From the NCBI RefSeq assembly GCF_016756495.1, contig NZ_AP023243.1, positions 5,336,501-5,400,500 on the forward strand: a DNA stretch of 64,000 nucleotides, in the 5' to 3' direction. The stretch's first letter is position 1. Every line of letters begins with the position of its first letter. This DNA is from Mesorhizobium sp. 113-3-3. Its GTDB lineage: Bacteria; Pseudomonadota; Alphaproteobacteria; Rhizobiales; Rhizobiaceae. A model generated the notes under the pieces. That model saw nothing but the letters and a program-made list of their open reading frames with translations, was not told where the DNA came from and did not search any database. A program made the translations under genes and the position numbers. Shown here in pieces: positions 50,857-60,059 of this stretch.

Positions 50857-51963
50857 GTGCAGATCAAATCCATCAAAGCCTACCATGTGGTGCAGCCCTT
50901 CTTGGATGGCCCCTACCGCATGTCCAAGGGGCGCCAGGCCGACGCCTTCGACGCGGTGATCGTCGCCATCAGCGCCGACAGCGGCCTGACCGGCTGGGGA
51001 GAAATGGCGCCGCTCGGCAATTTCTATTCGGCCGCGTTTCCGGCGGGAGCACGCGCGGGCGTGCCGGAAATCGCGCCGCATCTCATCGGCCACGATCCGC
51101 GCGGCCTGGCCAGCATCGGCCGGCTGATGGACACGGTGTTCAAGGGCCATCCCTACATCAAATCGGCGCTCGACATGGCCTGCTGGGATCTCGCCGCGCG
51201 CGCCGCCGATGTGCCGCTGGTGACCATGCTGGGCGGCCGCGAGAGCGATATGGCGGAGACCTACCGGGTGGTCACCCACGGCACGCTCGATCAGATGGCG
51301 GCACTGGCAAAAAGGATCATCGCAGAGGGTTGTCGCCGTCTGCAGGTCAAGGTCGGCGGCAATGTGCACGACGACATCGAGCGGGTAACGACCGTCGCCT
51401 CGGCCGTGCCGAAAGGCACGGTGATTTTCTGCGACGCCAATGCCGGCTGGACACCCTATCAGGCGCGGCAGTTCGCTGATGCCACACGTGGCATCGACTA
51501 CACGTTCGAGCAGCCCTGCACGACGATCGAGGAGAACATGTCGGTGCGTCGCATGCTCGACAAGCCGATGGTGCTCGACGAATCCGTCATCTCGCTCGAG
51601 GCAATGCTGGAAATCCATCGCCTGGGCGCGGCCGACGGCTTGACGCTGAAGATCTCGCGGCTGGGCGGCGTGACCAGGACGCGCCAGATCCGCGACGTTG
51701 CCGTCGATCTTGGCTTCATGATCACTGTCGAGGACACTGGCGGCGCCGAGATCGACACGGCGGCGATGGCACATCTATCGCTGTCCACGCCGCAAGAACG
51801 CCGGCTGCATGCCATTGCCTTTCATGAATGGGTGACGGTGCGCACGGCCTTCAACGCCCCGCCGGTCACTGGCAGCCACATGGGCGTTCCAGACGGGCCT
51901 GGTCTCGGCATCGACGTGGATCCGAGCCTGCTCGGCAAGCCGTTCTTTGAAATCGGCGGCTGA
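50857..51963 (+). CDS. Enolase-superfamily enzyme, muconate lactonizing subgroup
   Basis: The 368-residue protein has catalytic Lys in RLQVKVGG (the first Lys of KxK is Gln), metal ligands Asp in CDANAGWTP, Glu in YTFEQPC and Asp in VLDESVIS, and a second Lys in LTLKISRLGGVT. The FEQPC form and two-Lys arrangement resemble hydroxyproline-betaine epimerases and cis-3-hydroxyproline dehydratases, so a racemase or dehydratase acting on a cyclic amino acid derivative is the best guess. The start is GTG at 50857. It lies between the GntR gene and a second enolase homologue that begins 1 bp later. Confidence 0.8.
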   Translation: MQIKSIKAYHVVQPFLDGPYRMSKGRQADAFDAVIVAISADSGLTGWGEMAPLGNFYSAAFPAGARAGVPEIAPHLIGHDPRGLASIGRLMDTVFKGHPYIKSALDMACWDLAARAADVPLVTMLGGRESDMAETYRVVTHGTLDQMAALAKRIIAEGCRRLQVKVGGNVHDDIERVTTVASAVPKGTVIFCDANAGWTPYQARQFADATRGIDYTFEQPCTTIEENMSVRRMLDKPMVLDESVISLEAMLEIHRLGAADGLTLKISRLGGVTRTRQIRDVAVDLGFMITVEDTGGAEIDTAAMAHLSLSTPQERRLHAIAFHEWVTVRTAFNAPPVTGSHMGVPDGPGLGIDVDPSLLGKPFFEIGG

Positions 51964-51964
51964 G

Positions 51965-53149
51965 ATGAAAATCCGCAGCATCATGGCAACGCCGATCAAT
52001 CTTCGTCTCGAAGCGCCCTATGGCTGGGTGTTCGGCGAACTCGACGGGTTTTCGCAGACCATTGTCGAGGTCGAGACCGAGGATGGACTGATCGGCCTCG
52101 GCGAAGCGCCGACGCCGGCGGCAGCCACAATCATCAGCGATGTATTGGCCCCGCGTCTGGTCGGGCGCGATGCCCTCGACATCGCCGGCGCCGAACATGT
52201 CTGCCTGCCCTACTGGACCGGCGTGCAGTCGATCAACGACCGCACCCGCATCATGGCCTTCGGCGCGATCGAGATGGCGCTGTGGGACCTGCGCGGCAAG
52301 GCGTGGAAGCAGCCGCTCTACCAGCTGCTCGGCGGCGCCGTGCGCAAGGACATCCCGTTCACCGACTATTTCTCGCTGCGCGGCGACGGGCCCAAGGTGA
52401 AAGGCGAGACGACGCCTGAAGAAGTCGCCGATTATTGCGTCGAGCTGCACGAGACGCATGGCACGACCTTCTTCGAAGGCAAGTTCTCGACCGAGAACCC
52501 GAAAATCTCGCTGAGAATGGTCGAGCTGATCCGCGAAAAGCTTGGCGACGAGGCGATGATCCGCATCGATTCCAACCAGGCCTATTCGCTGGCGACGGCG
52601 CGGCGGCTGGCGCGGCCGCTGGAAGAGCTCGGCGTGCGCAACTGGGAGGATCCGGTGGCGACGATCGAGGAGATGCGGCAGTTGCGGCAGCATTGCTCGA
52701 TCCCGTTCTCGACCCACAACATCGACATAGCACGCGCCATGGACCTCAAGGTTCCCGACGCCTTCGTCGGCAATCCGACGGCGCATGGCGGCATCGGCCG
52801 CCTCACGCGTTTCGTCGGCGCCTGCGAGCACGCCGGCGTCGATTTCTGGTGCTACAGCGGCGACAGCGGCATCGGCAGCGCGGCCTATCTGCATCTGTGC
52901 GCGGCGCTCGGCTGGATCCGGGAGCCGAACCAGTCGCTGTTTCGCATGCAGCCCATGGACATCACCGAGGAAGGCCCATTCTCGCCCAGGAACAATGTCG
53001 TGCGCGTGCCGGAAGGCCCCGGTCTCGGCGTCACCTTGTCGCGGAAAAACCTCGCGGCCTGCCATCGCGATTTCGTCGAGAACGGCCCGTGCAACAAATA
53101 TCACGACCCGGCAAAGCCCGGCACATATCGCCGCCTGCCGCTGAACTAG
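51965..53149 (+). CDS. Enolase-superfamily enzyme, glucarate dehydratase-related, unusual active site
   Basis: This 394-residue barrel protein has ligands Asp in IRIDSNQAYS, Glu in NWEDPVATIEE and a third position in STHNIDIARA. At the KxK site it reads FFEGKFST, so the first Lys appears as Glu. At the expected His of glucarate dehydratase it reads CYSGDSGIGSAAYLHL. The fold call is strong, but the reaction cannot be assigned. The start is the ATG at 51965, one base after the preceding stop. It follows the MLE-like enzyme, and both are likely co-regulated with the importer. Confidence 0.78.
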   Translation: MKIRSIMATPINLRLEAPYGWVFGELDGFSQTIVEVETEDGLIGLGEAPTPAAATIISDVLAPRLVGRDALDIAGAEHVCLPYWTGVQSINDRTRIMAFGAIEMALWDLRGKAWKQPLYQLLGGAVRKDIPFTDYFSLRGDGPKVKGETTPEEVADYCVELHETHGTTFFEGKFSTENPKISLRMVELIREKLGDEAMIRIDSNQAYSLATARRLARPLEELGVRNWEDPVATIEEMRQLRQHCSIPFSTHNIDIARAMDLKVPDAFVGNPTAHGGIGRLTRFVGACEHAGVDFWCYSGDSGIGSAAYLHLCAALGWIREPNQSLFRMQPMDITEEGPFSPRNNVVRVPEGPGLGVTLSRKNLAACHRDFVENGPCNKYHDPAKPGTYRRLPLN

Positions 53150-53300
53150 GAGAACGAGAAGGAAAGGAGACTAGCCGACAACAAGGGTCCGCCGATGTGG
53201 ATCGCCACGGCAGGACCTGACAGGTGAAAGCATGGCCTCAAGAAAATCTGACCCATGCGCCGCAAGGACCGGATGGACCAGAAAAGACAGCATGCTACAG

Positions 53301-53332
53301 TCCCGGTCGACCGACTTCGTTGACGACCGGGA
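53301..53332 (+). promoter_or_regulatory. Leader hairpin upstream of peptide-type binding protein
   Basis: TCCCGGTCG (53301-53309) and CGACCGGGA (53324-53332) form a perfect 9-bp stem in the 259-bp gap between the enolase gene and the binding-protein gene. The rest of the gap contains no credible gene. It may protect the downstream mRNA or attenuate read-through. Confidence 0.5.
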
Positions 53333-53408
53333 CGGGAGAACTCCTCGGAATTACGTCAACCGGACGTGCATTCTTCAGCCATAAGAAACAGGGGAAAGGG
53401 TTAAACCC

Positions 53409-55073
53409 ATGAGCAAGAACTACCGCATTCTCGACCTGATCCGGCGCAACCGCTCGCCGCTCGAAAACCATCTCATCGATGGTCTCGTCGACGGCCGCGT
53501 CAGCCGCCGCGACTTCATTCGCCACGGCAGCCTGCTCGGCCTGTCGCTACCGCTTCTGGGCGGTATCACCACGGCCGCCGGATTCGGCGGCATGCCGTCG
53601 CTGGCGCGCGCCGCCGGCGCAGCCGGCGCCACCATCCGCGTCGCCAGCAGCGTGCCGGCAGCGGCCATCGACCCGGTCACCATTGCGGATGCCGGCGGCC
53701 TATTGGTCATGCAGCAGGTTGCCGAGTTCCTCTGCGTCGACGGCCCCGACCTGGTGCTCAAGCCGGCACTGGCCGAAAGCTGGAAGCCGAACGACACCGG
53801 CACGGTGTGGACCTTCAAGCTGCGCAAGGGCGTGAAATTCCACTCGGGCGGCGAAATGAAAGCCGATGACGTGGTGGCCAGCATCGATCGCCTTGCCGAC
53901 CCGGCAAACTCGTCCAACGCGCTGTCGGTGTTCACCGGCATCCTGCAGAAAGGCGCCACCAAGAAGATCGACGACTACACGGTGGAATTCCATCTCGACG
54001 CGCCGAACGGCAACTTCCCCTACATGGTGTCGTCGGACAACTACAACGCGGTCATCATCCCGGCGAGCTACAAGGGCGACTACGAGAAGAGCTTCGACGG
54101 CACCGGACCGTTCAAGATCGAGAAATACACGGCCAAGGTCGGTGCGTCCTTCGTCCGCAACGACGACTATTGGGGCGAAAAGGCGCTGCCGGATCGTACC
54201 GAGTTCACCTTCTTCACCGATGTGCAGCCGATGATCCTGGCATTGCAGGGTGGGCAGGTCGACATCATCAACCAGATGCCCGTGCTGTCGGGCGTCGCGC
54301 TGCTCAACGATCCGAGCGTCGACATCATCAGTTTGAAGTCGTCGGCGCATCAGCAACTGCACATGCGCTGCGACGACGGCCCGTTGAAGGATGCGCGCGT
54401 GCGCCGCGCCATTGCGCTGTGCCTCGATCGCGAAAAGCTGGCCGCCGGTCTGATGAAGGGACGCTCGGCGCTCGGCAATGACAGCCCGTTCGCCGCAGTC
54501 TACCCGTCGACCGATACGAGCATCCCACAGCGCAAGCAGGACATCGCCCAGGCCAAGCAGCTGATGGAAGCCGCCGGCGTCGCTCAGGGCTTCAAGGTGA
54601 CGCTGACCACCGAGCGCTATCTCGAAATCCCTGAATATGCCCAGCTCATCCAGAACTGGGTCAAGGAGATCGGTGTCGAGCTCGAACTCAACATCCTCGA
54701 CCAGGGCGCTTATTACGGCGACGCCGTGTTCGGCAAATCGAACTGGCTGGATTCGGTGATGGGTATCACCGATTACGGTCACCGGGGCGTGCCGAATGTC
54801 TATCTCGCCGCCCCGCTGAAGAGCGACGGCACCTGGAACGCCGCACACTTCAAGAACAAGGACTATGACGCGCTGGCGGCGAGCTACATCGGCGCGCTCG
54901 ATCTCGAGGCGCAGAAGGCCGACGCCGGCAAGATCCAGAAGCTGCTGCTCGAGGAAACGCCTGTCATCTTCGGCTATTTCTACGACTACCTGACGGCGAC
55001 GGCGAAAGGCGTGGCCGGCGTGCAGCCGACCGCCATGTCGCAGCTGTTCCTCGAAAAGGCCTCGAAGGCGTAA
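53409..55073 (+). CDS. Peptide/opine-type ABC transporter binding protein, Tat-exported
   Basis: This 554-residue family 5 binding protein has a twin-arginine leader: SRRDFIRHG, then hydrophobic SLLGLSLPLLGGITTAAGF and an Ala-rich cleavage zone. Mature landmarks are PALAESWKPNDTGTVWTFKL, RKGVKFHSGGEMKADDV, GTGPFKIEKY and LHMRCDDGPLKDARVRRAIA. It binds a peptide-like, opine-like or related solute for the following permeases. Tat export implies folding before transport, which is unusual for solute-binding proteins. A 47% or higher visual similarity to the protein at 60060 suggests duplication. Confidence 0.88.
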   Translation: MSKNYRILDLIRRNRSPLENHLIDGLVDGRVSRRDFIRHGSLLGLSLPLLGGITTAAGFGGMPSLARAAGAAGATIRVASSVPAAAIDPVTIADAGGLLVMQQVAEFLCVDGPDLVLKPALAESWKPNDTGTVWTFKLRKGVKFHSGGEMKADDVVASIDRLADPANSSNALSVFTGILQKGATKKIDDYTVEFHLDAPNGNFPYMVSSDNYNAVIIPASYKGDYEKSFDGTGPFKIEKYTAKVGASFVRNDDYWGEKALPDRTEFTFFTDVQPMILALQGGQVDIINQMPVLSGVALLNDPSVDIISLKSSAHQQLHMRCDDGPLKDARVRRAIALCLDREKLAAGLMKGRSALGNDSPFAAVYPSTDTSIPQRKQDIAQAKQLMEAAGVAQGFKVTLTTERYLEIPEYAQLIQNWVKEIGVELELNILDQGAYYGDAVFGKSNWLDSVMGITDYGHRGVPNVYLAAPLKSDGTWNAAHFKNKDYDALAASYIGALDLEAQKADAGKIQKLLLEETPVIFGYFYDYLTATAKGVAGVQPTAMSQLFLEKASKA

Positions 55074-55099
55074 GCAAAAGGGAAAGCCAATCCTCTAAT

Positions 55100-55125
55100 A
55101 GCCAGCTCCCACTTGGGAGCTGGCT
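55100..55125 (+). promoter_or_regulatory. Hairpin between binding-protein and permease genes
   Basis: AGCCAGCTCCC (55100-55110) pairs perfectly with GGGAGCTGGCT (55115-55125) around the loop ACTT. It lies between the binding-protein stop and the permease ribosome binding site and probably limits expression of the downstream genes. Confidence 0.75.
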
Positions 55126-55143
55126 CCACAAGGAGTCTTAGCC

Positions 55144-56097
55144 ATTCTCTCCTTCTTCGCCCGGCGTGTTTCCCTGTCGCTCGTGACGCTGTTCCTGCTG
55201 AGCATCATGGTGTTCCTGGGCGGCCAGGTACTGCCCGGCAATGTCGGGCGCGCGATCCTGGGGCCGTTTGCCGACCAGCGCGCGGTCGACGCGCTCAATC
55301 ACACGTTGGGCGTCGATCGCCCGCTGCTCACCCAGTATGCGACCTGGATCTGGAATTTTATCCGGGGCGACATGGGCACGTCCTACATCTTCCGCTCGCC
55401 GGTGGCGCCGTTCGTCATCGATGCCTTGGGCAATTCGATGAAGCTGGCCGCCGTCGCCTTCGTGCTGGTGGTGCCGATCGGCATTCTGGGCGGCGTGGTG
55501 GCCGCGCTCAACCTCAACCGCCCGCTCGACCGCATCATCAGCCTGGGCGGCCTGTCGGTGACGGTGCTGCCGGAATTCGTCACCGGCATCATCCTGATCC
55601 TGATCTTCGGCGTGTGGCTGCGCTGGCTGCCGATCTCGGCGGCATGGCCGAAGGATGCCGGCTTCTTCACCCAGCTTTACTATTTGATCCTGCCCGCCTT
55701 GCCGCTGTTCCTAGTGCTGTTCGGCTATATCGCGCGCATGGCGCGCTCCGGCATGATCGAGGCGCTCGACTCCGACTATACGCGAACGGCGGTGCTCAAG
55801 GGCCTGCCCTGGCGCACCGTGATCTGGCGCCATGTGCTGCGCAATGCGCTGCTGCCGACCATCACCGTCATCGCCACCCAGACCGGCTATCTCATCGGCG
55901 GCCTGGTGGTGATCGAGACGCTGTTCCGCTACCAGGGCATCGGCTCGCTGATCTTCACCGCCGCGCGCGGCAAGGACTTTCCGATGCTGGAATCCGGCAT
56001 CCTCACCATCGGCATCGTCTATGCGGTGGCGACATTGATCGCCGACTTCCTCTATTCCGTGCTCAATCCGCGCATCCGCCTGGGGTCAGACCAATGA
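55144..56097 (+). CDS. Peptide/opine-type ABC transporter permease (DppB-like), ATT start
   Basis: This 317-residue permease has six spans and the EAA loop TRTAVLKGLPWRTVIWRHVL. The start is unusual: AAGGAG (55130-55135) lies 8 bp upstream of an in-frame ATT at 55144, which would give MLSFFARRVSLSLVTLFLLS, the expected DppB N terminus. The first GTG, at 55183, would remove part of the first span. No ATG or TTG exists between them. Its end overlaps the next permease by 4 bp (ATGA). It acts with the DppC-like gene, the double ATPase and the binding protein. Confidence 0.82.
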   Translation: MLSFFARRVSLSLVTLFLLSIMVFLGGQVLPGNVGRAILGPFADQRAVDALNHTLGVDRPLLTQYATWIWNFIRGDMGTSYIFRSPVAPFVIDALGNSMKLAAVAFVLVVPIGILGGVVAALNLNRPLDRIISLGGLSVTVLPEFVTGIILILIFGVWLRWLPISAAWPKDAGFFTQLYYLILPALPLFLVLFGYIARMARSGMIEALDSDYTRTAVLKGLPWRTVIWRHVLRNALLPTITVIATQTGYLIGGLVVIETLFRYQGIGSLIFTAARGKDFPMLESGILTIGIVYAVATLIADFLYSVLNPRIRLGSDQ

Positions 56098-56972
56098 GCG
56101 CCGTCCAGACCACCTCTCCTCCGCAAGACGACACGCGCCGGCGCAGCCCGATGGCGGAAGTCTTCTTCTCGCTCATGCGCTCGCGGACCTTCCTTGTCGG
56201 CCTCCTCATCGTGCTGTTCTGGGTCGCCTGCGCGCTGTTCGGCGAGCATTTCGCACCTTACGACCCGCTTGCCGACGACATCATCAACGCGCTGGCGCCG
56301 CCTTCGTCCGAGCACTGGTTCGGCACCGACCAGATCGGCCGCGACGTCTTCTCGCGCGTGATCGTCGGCTCGCGCGACATCCTCACCGTCGCGCCGCTGG
56401 CGACGCTGCTCGCGACGGTCGCCGGCACAGCACTCGGCCTGCTCACCGGCTATTTCCGTGGCATTGTCGACGATGTCGTCAGCCGCATCCTGGAAGCCTT
56501 CATGGCCATCCCCGTGGTCATTGTCGCACTGCTCGCCATCGTTGCGCTCGGCACCTCCAAGGCGACCGTCATCGTCGTCATTGGGCTGAGTTTCGCGCCG
56601 ATCATCGCCCGCACCGTGCGCTCGGCGGTGCTGGCCGAGCGCGAACTCGACTATGTCGCCGCCGCGCAGCTCAGGCACGAGAGCGCCTTCCATACGATGT
56701 TCGTAGAAATCCTGCCCAACGTCATTCCGCCGATACTGGTCGAGACCACCGTGCGGCTTGGCTACGCCATCTTCGCGGTCGCTACCCTCTCCTTCATGGG
56801 TTTCGGCATCCAGCCGCCCTCGCCCGACTGGGGGCTTTCGATCTCCTCGAATTACGGCATGATCGGCGGCGGCTTCTGGTGGACGGTGCTGTTCGATGCA
56901 CTCGCCATCGCCTCGCTGGTGATCGGTGTCAACCTTGTGGCCGACGGCGTTCATGGAGCGCTCAATGACTAA
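56094..56972 (+). CDS. Peptide/opine-type ABC transporter permease (DppC-like)
   Basis: The 292-residue permease has six spans after a polar N-terminal region of about 30 residues. WFGTDQIGRDVFSRVIVGSR is the classic DppC motif, and YVAAAQLRHESAFHTMFVEI the EAA loop. Its start overlaps the DppB-like gene by 4 bp, and its stop overlaps the ATPase start by 8 bp, so the three are translationally coupled. Confidence 0.92.
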   Translation: MSAVQTTSPPQDDTRRRSPMAEVFFSLMRSRTFLVGLLIVLFWVACALFGEHFAPYDPLADDIINALAPPSSEHWFGTDQIGRDVFSRVIVGSRDILTVAPLATLLATVAGTALGLLTGYFRGIVDDVVSRILEAFMAIPVVIVALLAIVALGTSKATVIVVIGLSFAPIIARTVRSAVLAERELDYVAAAQLRHESAFHTMFVEILPNVIPPILVETTVRLGYAIFAVATLSFMGFGIQPPSPDWGLSISSNYGMIGGGFWWTVLFDALAIASLVIGVNLVADGVHGALND

Positions 56973-59022
56973 TTCCGCCCCGACTAAGTCCGCAAAGGCT
57001 GGAAACGCCCTCGAACTCAGCGATCTGTCGGTCGCCTACCGGGTGGCCGGGCGCAACCGCGCCGTGCTGCGCAATCTCAGCCTCAACATCAGGCAAGGCG
57101 AGGCCTATGGGCTGGTCGGCGAATCCGGCTGCGGCAAATCCACCGTGGCGCTCACCGTCGTGCGCTATTTACCGAGGAACGGCTCGATATCGGGCGGCGC
57201 CATCTCGCTCGACGGCCAGGATGTCATGAAGCTCGATGCCGAATCGCTCAGGCGCGCGCGGGCCGAGAGCGTCTCGATGGTCTATCAGGATCCCGGCAAG
57301 GCGCTGAACCCGTCGATCCGTATCGGCCGGCAACTGACAGAGATCTTCGAGCTTGGCGGCATAACGGGCCAGGCGGCGACCGATCGGGCGATTGCCATGC
57401 TGAACCGAGTGCGTATCTCCGATCCGCCAAGCGTCATGCAGCGCTATCCGCACCAGCTCTCCGGCGGCATGCAGCAGCGCGTGGCGATCGCCATGGCCCT
57501 GGCCAACGATCCCTCGATGCTCATCCTCGACGAGCCGACCACCGGGCTTGATGCGACGGTGGAAGCCGAGGTGCTCGACCTCATCGCGCAGCTCAGGCAA
57601 GAGTTGTCGGCCTCGATCCTGTTCATCAGCCACAACCTCGCCGTCGTCTCCAACATGTGCGACCGGGTCGGCGTGCTCTATGCCGGCATGCTGGTCGAGG
57701 AAGGGCCGACGGATGTCGTGTTCAACGATCCGCGCCATCCCTATACGGTCGCACTCCTGCGCTGCCTGCCACGCGGCGGCCAGCGCAAGGACCAGGGCCG
57801 GCTCGACACGATTCCGGGCTTCCTGCCCGGCATAGGCGCCGACATCAAGGGTTGCGCCTTTGCTGACCGCTGTGCGCTCGCCGACGACCGCTGCCGCACC
57901 GAATTGCCGCCGCTCTACGATTTGAGCGACGAGCGCGGCAAGCGCCTTTCGCGCTGCTTCCATCACGACAAGGCGCAAGCCCTGCCGCGCGCCACGCCGA
58001 GCGATGTTGCGACAGCGCCCAAGCCGGCAGCCGCGCCGGTGCTGCGCGTCGCCGGGCTGAACAAGACCTATGCCAGCCATGGCCATCCCCTGCGCGCCGT
58101 CAAGGATGTCTCGCTTGATCTGCGGCCTGGCGAGACGCTCGGGCTGGTCGGCGAATCCGGCAGCGGTAAGACGACCTTCGCCAGGCTGCTGCTCGGCCTT
58201 GTGCCGCCCGATGACGGCGGCACCATCGAGCTCGAGGGCAAGGCGCTGGCGCCGAAGCTGGAGAACCGTGGCGACGACCAGGTCAAGGCGATGCAGATCG
58301 TCTTCCAGAACCCGGACTCCGCGCTCAACCGCTCGCATTCGATCCGCCACATCCTCGGCCGCGCCTTGAAGCGGCTGGCCGGCCTTTCCGGCAAGGCGCA
58401 GGAAGCGCGCCTCGACGATCTCGTCCGCTCGGTGCGCCTGACCGACCGGCATCTGGCCGTCAAGCCGCGCCAGCTCTCGGGCGGCCTGAAGCAGCGCGTC
58501 GCCATTGCACGCGCCTTCGCCGGCGATCCGCGCATCGTCGTCTGCGACGAGCCGACCTCGGCGCTCGACGTCTCGGTCCAGGCGGCGATCCTCAACCTGC
58601 TCGCCGACCTGCAATCCAAGGAAGACGTCAGCTACATCTTCATCTCGCACGATCTTGGCGTGGTGCGGTACCTCTCCGACAAGATCGCCGTGCTTTATCT
58701 CGGCCGCATCATGGAGATCGGGCCATCGGAGGAAGTCTTCTCCGGGCCGCATCATCCCTATACCGAAGCGCTGCTGTCGGCCGTGCCCAAGCTCGACCAG
58801 ACCGAGACGGCGCGCATCCGGCTCGACGGCGAGATCCCCAGCGCCACCAACCCGCCCCCCGGCTGCGTCTTCAACACACGCTGCCCGCGCAAGATCGGCC
58901 CGATCTGCGAGCAGCAGGAGCCGCCGCTGGCCGAGGCCCAGCCCGGCCACTCGATCCGCTGCCACATCCCCTACCCGGAACTGGCCAGGCTGCAGAAGGC
59001 GGCCGTGATTGAGCCGGCATAA
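56965..59022 (+). CDS. Peptide/opine-type ABC transporter, fused DppD-DppF ATPase
   Basis: This 685-residue protein has two complete ATPase domains. Domain 1 has Walker A GESGCGKSTVALTVVRYL, signature LSGGMQQRVAIAMAL and Walker B MLILDEPTTGLDA. Domain 2 has GESGSGKTTFARLLLGL, LSGGLKQRVAIARAF and IVVCDEPTSALDV. Each ends in a peptide-ABC C-terminal domain with a Cys-rich motif (CAFADRCALADDRC and CVFNTRCPRKIGPIC). The fusion of the usually separate DppD and DppF subunits is common in rhizobia. It starts at the ATG at 56965, overlapping the permease. Confidence 0.93.
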   Translation: MTNSAPTKSAKAGNALELSDLSVAYRVAGRNRAVLRNLSLNIRQGEAYGLVGESGCGKSTVALTVVRYLPRNGSISGGAISLDGQDVMKLDAESLRRARAESVSMVYQDPGKALNPSIRIGRQLTEIFELGGITGQAATDRAIAMLNRVRISDPPSVMQRYPHQLSGGMQQRVAIAMALANDPSMLILDEPTTGLDATVEAEVLDLIAQLRQELSASILFISHNLAVVSNMCDRVGVLYAGMLVEEGPTDVVFNDPRHPYTVALLRCLPRGGQRKDQGRLDTIPGFLPGIGADIKGCAFADRCALADDRCRTELPPLYDLSDERGKRLSRCFHHDKAQALPRATPSDVATAPKPAAAPVLRVAGLNKTYASHGHPLRAVKDVSLDLRPGETLGLVGESGSGKTTFARLLLGLVPPDDGGTIELEGKALAPKLENRGDDQVKAMQIVFQNPDSALNRSHSIRHILGRALKRLAGLSGKAQEARLDDLVRSVRLTDRHLAVKPRQLSGGLKQRVAIARAFAGDPRIVVCDEPTSALDVSVQAAILNLLADLQSKEDVSYIFISHDLGVVRYLSDKIAVLYLGRIMEIGPSEEVFSGPHHPYTEALLSAVPKLDQTETARIRLDGEIPSATNPPPGCVFNTRCPRKIGPICEQQEPPLAEAQPGHSIRCHIPYPELARLQKAAVIEPA

Positions 59023-59040
59023 CAAGGCATCGCCGTCCGG

Positions 59041-59942
59041 CTACCTCAGGCCGGCCATGCCCAGGGAACGGTCGCCCTCCGAGAAACCCTGTTCGCTGGT
59101 CCAGTCCCTGGCCAGCGAGCGCAAGCCCGTCAGCGCGACGTCGAGCACGTCAGACGAGACGGGATTCGAGGGATAGGCAAGATAGATCGGCCGCTGGAAC
59201 ACCGGCGCGTTGTCGATGCGCCGCATCTCGCCGCGCTCGATATGGCCGCTGACGGCGCTGAGCGGCAGATAGGCAGCCGCTTGCTGTGACAGCACATGCT
59301 GCAGGCCGATGAAAACCAGGCCTGCTGAAATGGCCGGCTTGACCATGCCGGCAAAGGCGCGGTCGTGCTCGATGCGGAATTCGAGCCCCCAGTCCATCAG
59401 TATGTAGTTTTCGGTCCACGGCCTGGCCTGCGCCGCATGCTGGACGAGCACCACCTGATCGACGGCCAGCGTCTCATAGACGATGCCGGGATGCGGGCGC
59501 GGCAGATAGAGGATGCAGATGTCGAGCAGGCCTTCCGCCAGTTGGTCGATCGCCAGATCCGGGAAACTGCCCTCGAGCCGCAGCGCCACGTTCGGCCGCT
59601 TGGCGCGCATCCACTCGACCCATGGCGAGGTGATGCGGTCCCACAGATAGGCGGGAGCGGTCAGCCGCAGCAGGCTCTCATAGCCATCGGGAACGGCGAT
59701 GTCCTGCCGCGACTGCTCCCAGGTGCGGGTGATGGAGGAGGCGTGCGGCAGGAACTGCCGGCCGGCCGGGTCAGCGTGACGCCGTCGCGGTCGCGCACGA
59801 AAAGCCGGCGCCCCAACTGCTCCTCCAGCCCCCTGATCCGCGCGCTGACGGTCGACTGCGCAAGGTTGAGCCGGCCGGCCGCGACGGTGAAGCTGCCATG
59901 TTCGGCAACCTCCAGGAAGCTGCGCAGGTTCTCGGTATCCAT
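59041..59942 (-). pseudogene. LysR-family regulator with a frameshift
   Basis: The N-terminal helix-turn-helix MDTENLRSFLEVAEHGSFTV and LNLAQSTVSARIRGLEEQLG reads in one frame to about codon 58. The effector domain, from PAGRQFLPHASSITR onward, continues in another frame. At 59768-59770 the coding strand has CTGACCCGG where an intact family member would read CTGACC-CCG-GCC, so one C is missing from the run. The gene is probably inactive, unless this is a sequencing error. It is divergent from the binding-protein gene at 60060, which it presumably once regulated. Confidence 0.75.
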
Positions 59943-60059
59943 GGCTTGCACCTTGCATCGAAAATTTCGATGACCCCTATCAAAAAATATCGCTTTCCGG
60001 TTGCGGTCAACAATGACCTAAATGGCCGATCCCCCCAAAGGCAAGCGAGGAATGCAGCC

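Noticed and set aside
57169..59025. Minus-strand open frame of 618 codons opposite the double ATPase
   Set aside because: The plus-strand frame has two complete sets of ABC motifs; the antisense frame is compositional.
59755..59775. Programmed ribosomal frameshift in the LysR gene
   Set aside because: No slippery heptamer or downstream structure was seen; a simple one-base loss in a C-run explains it.
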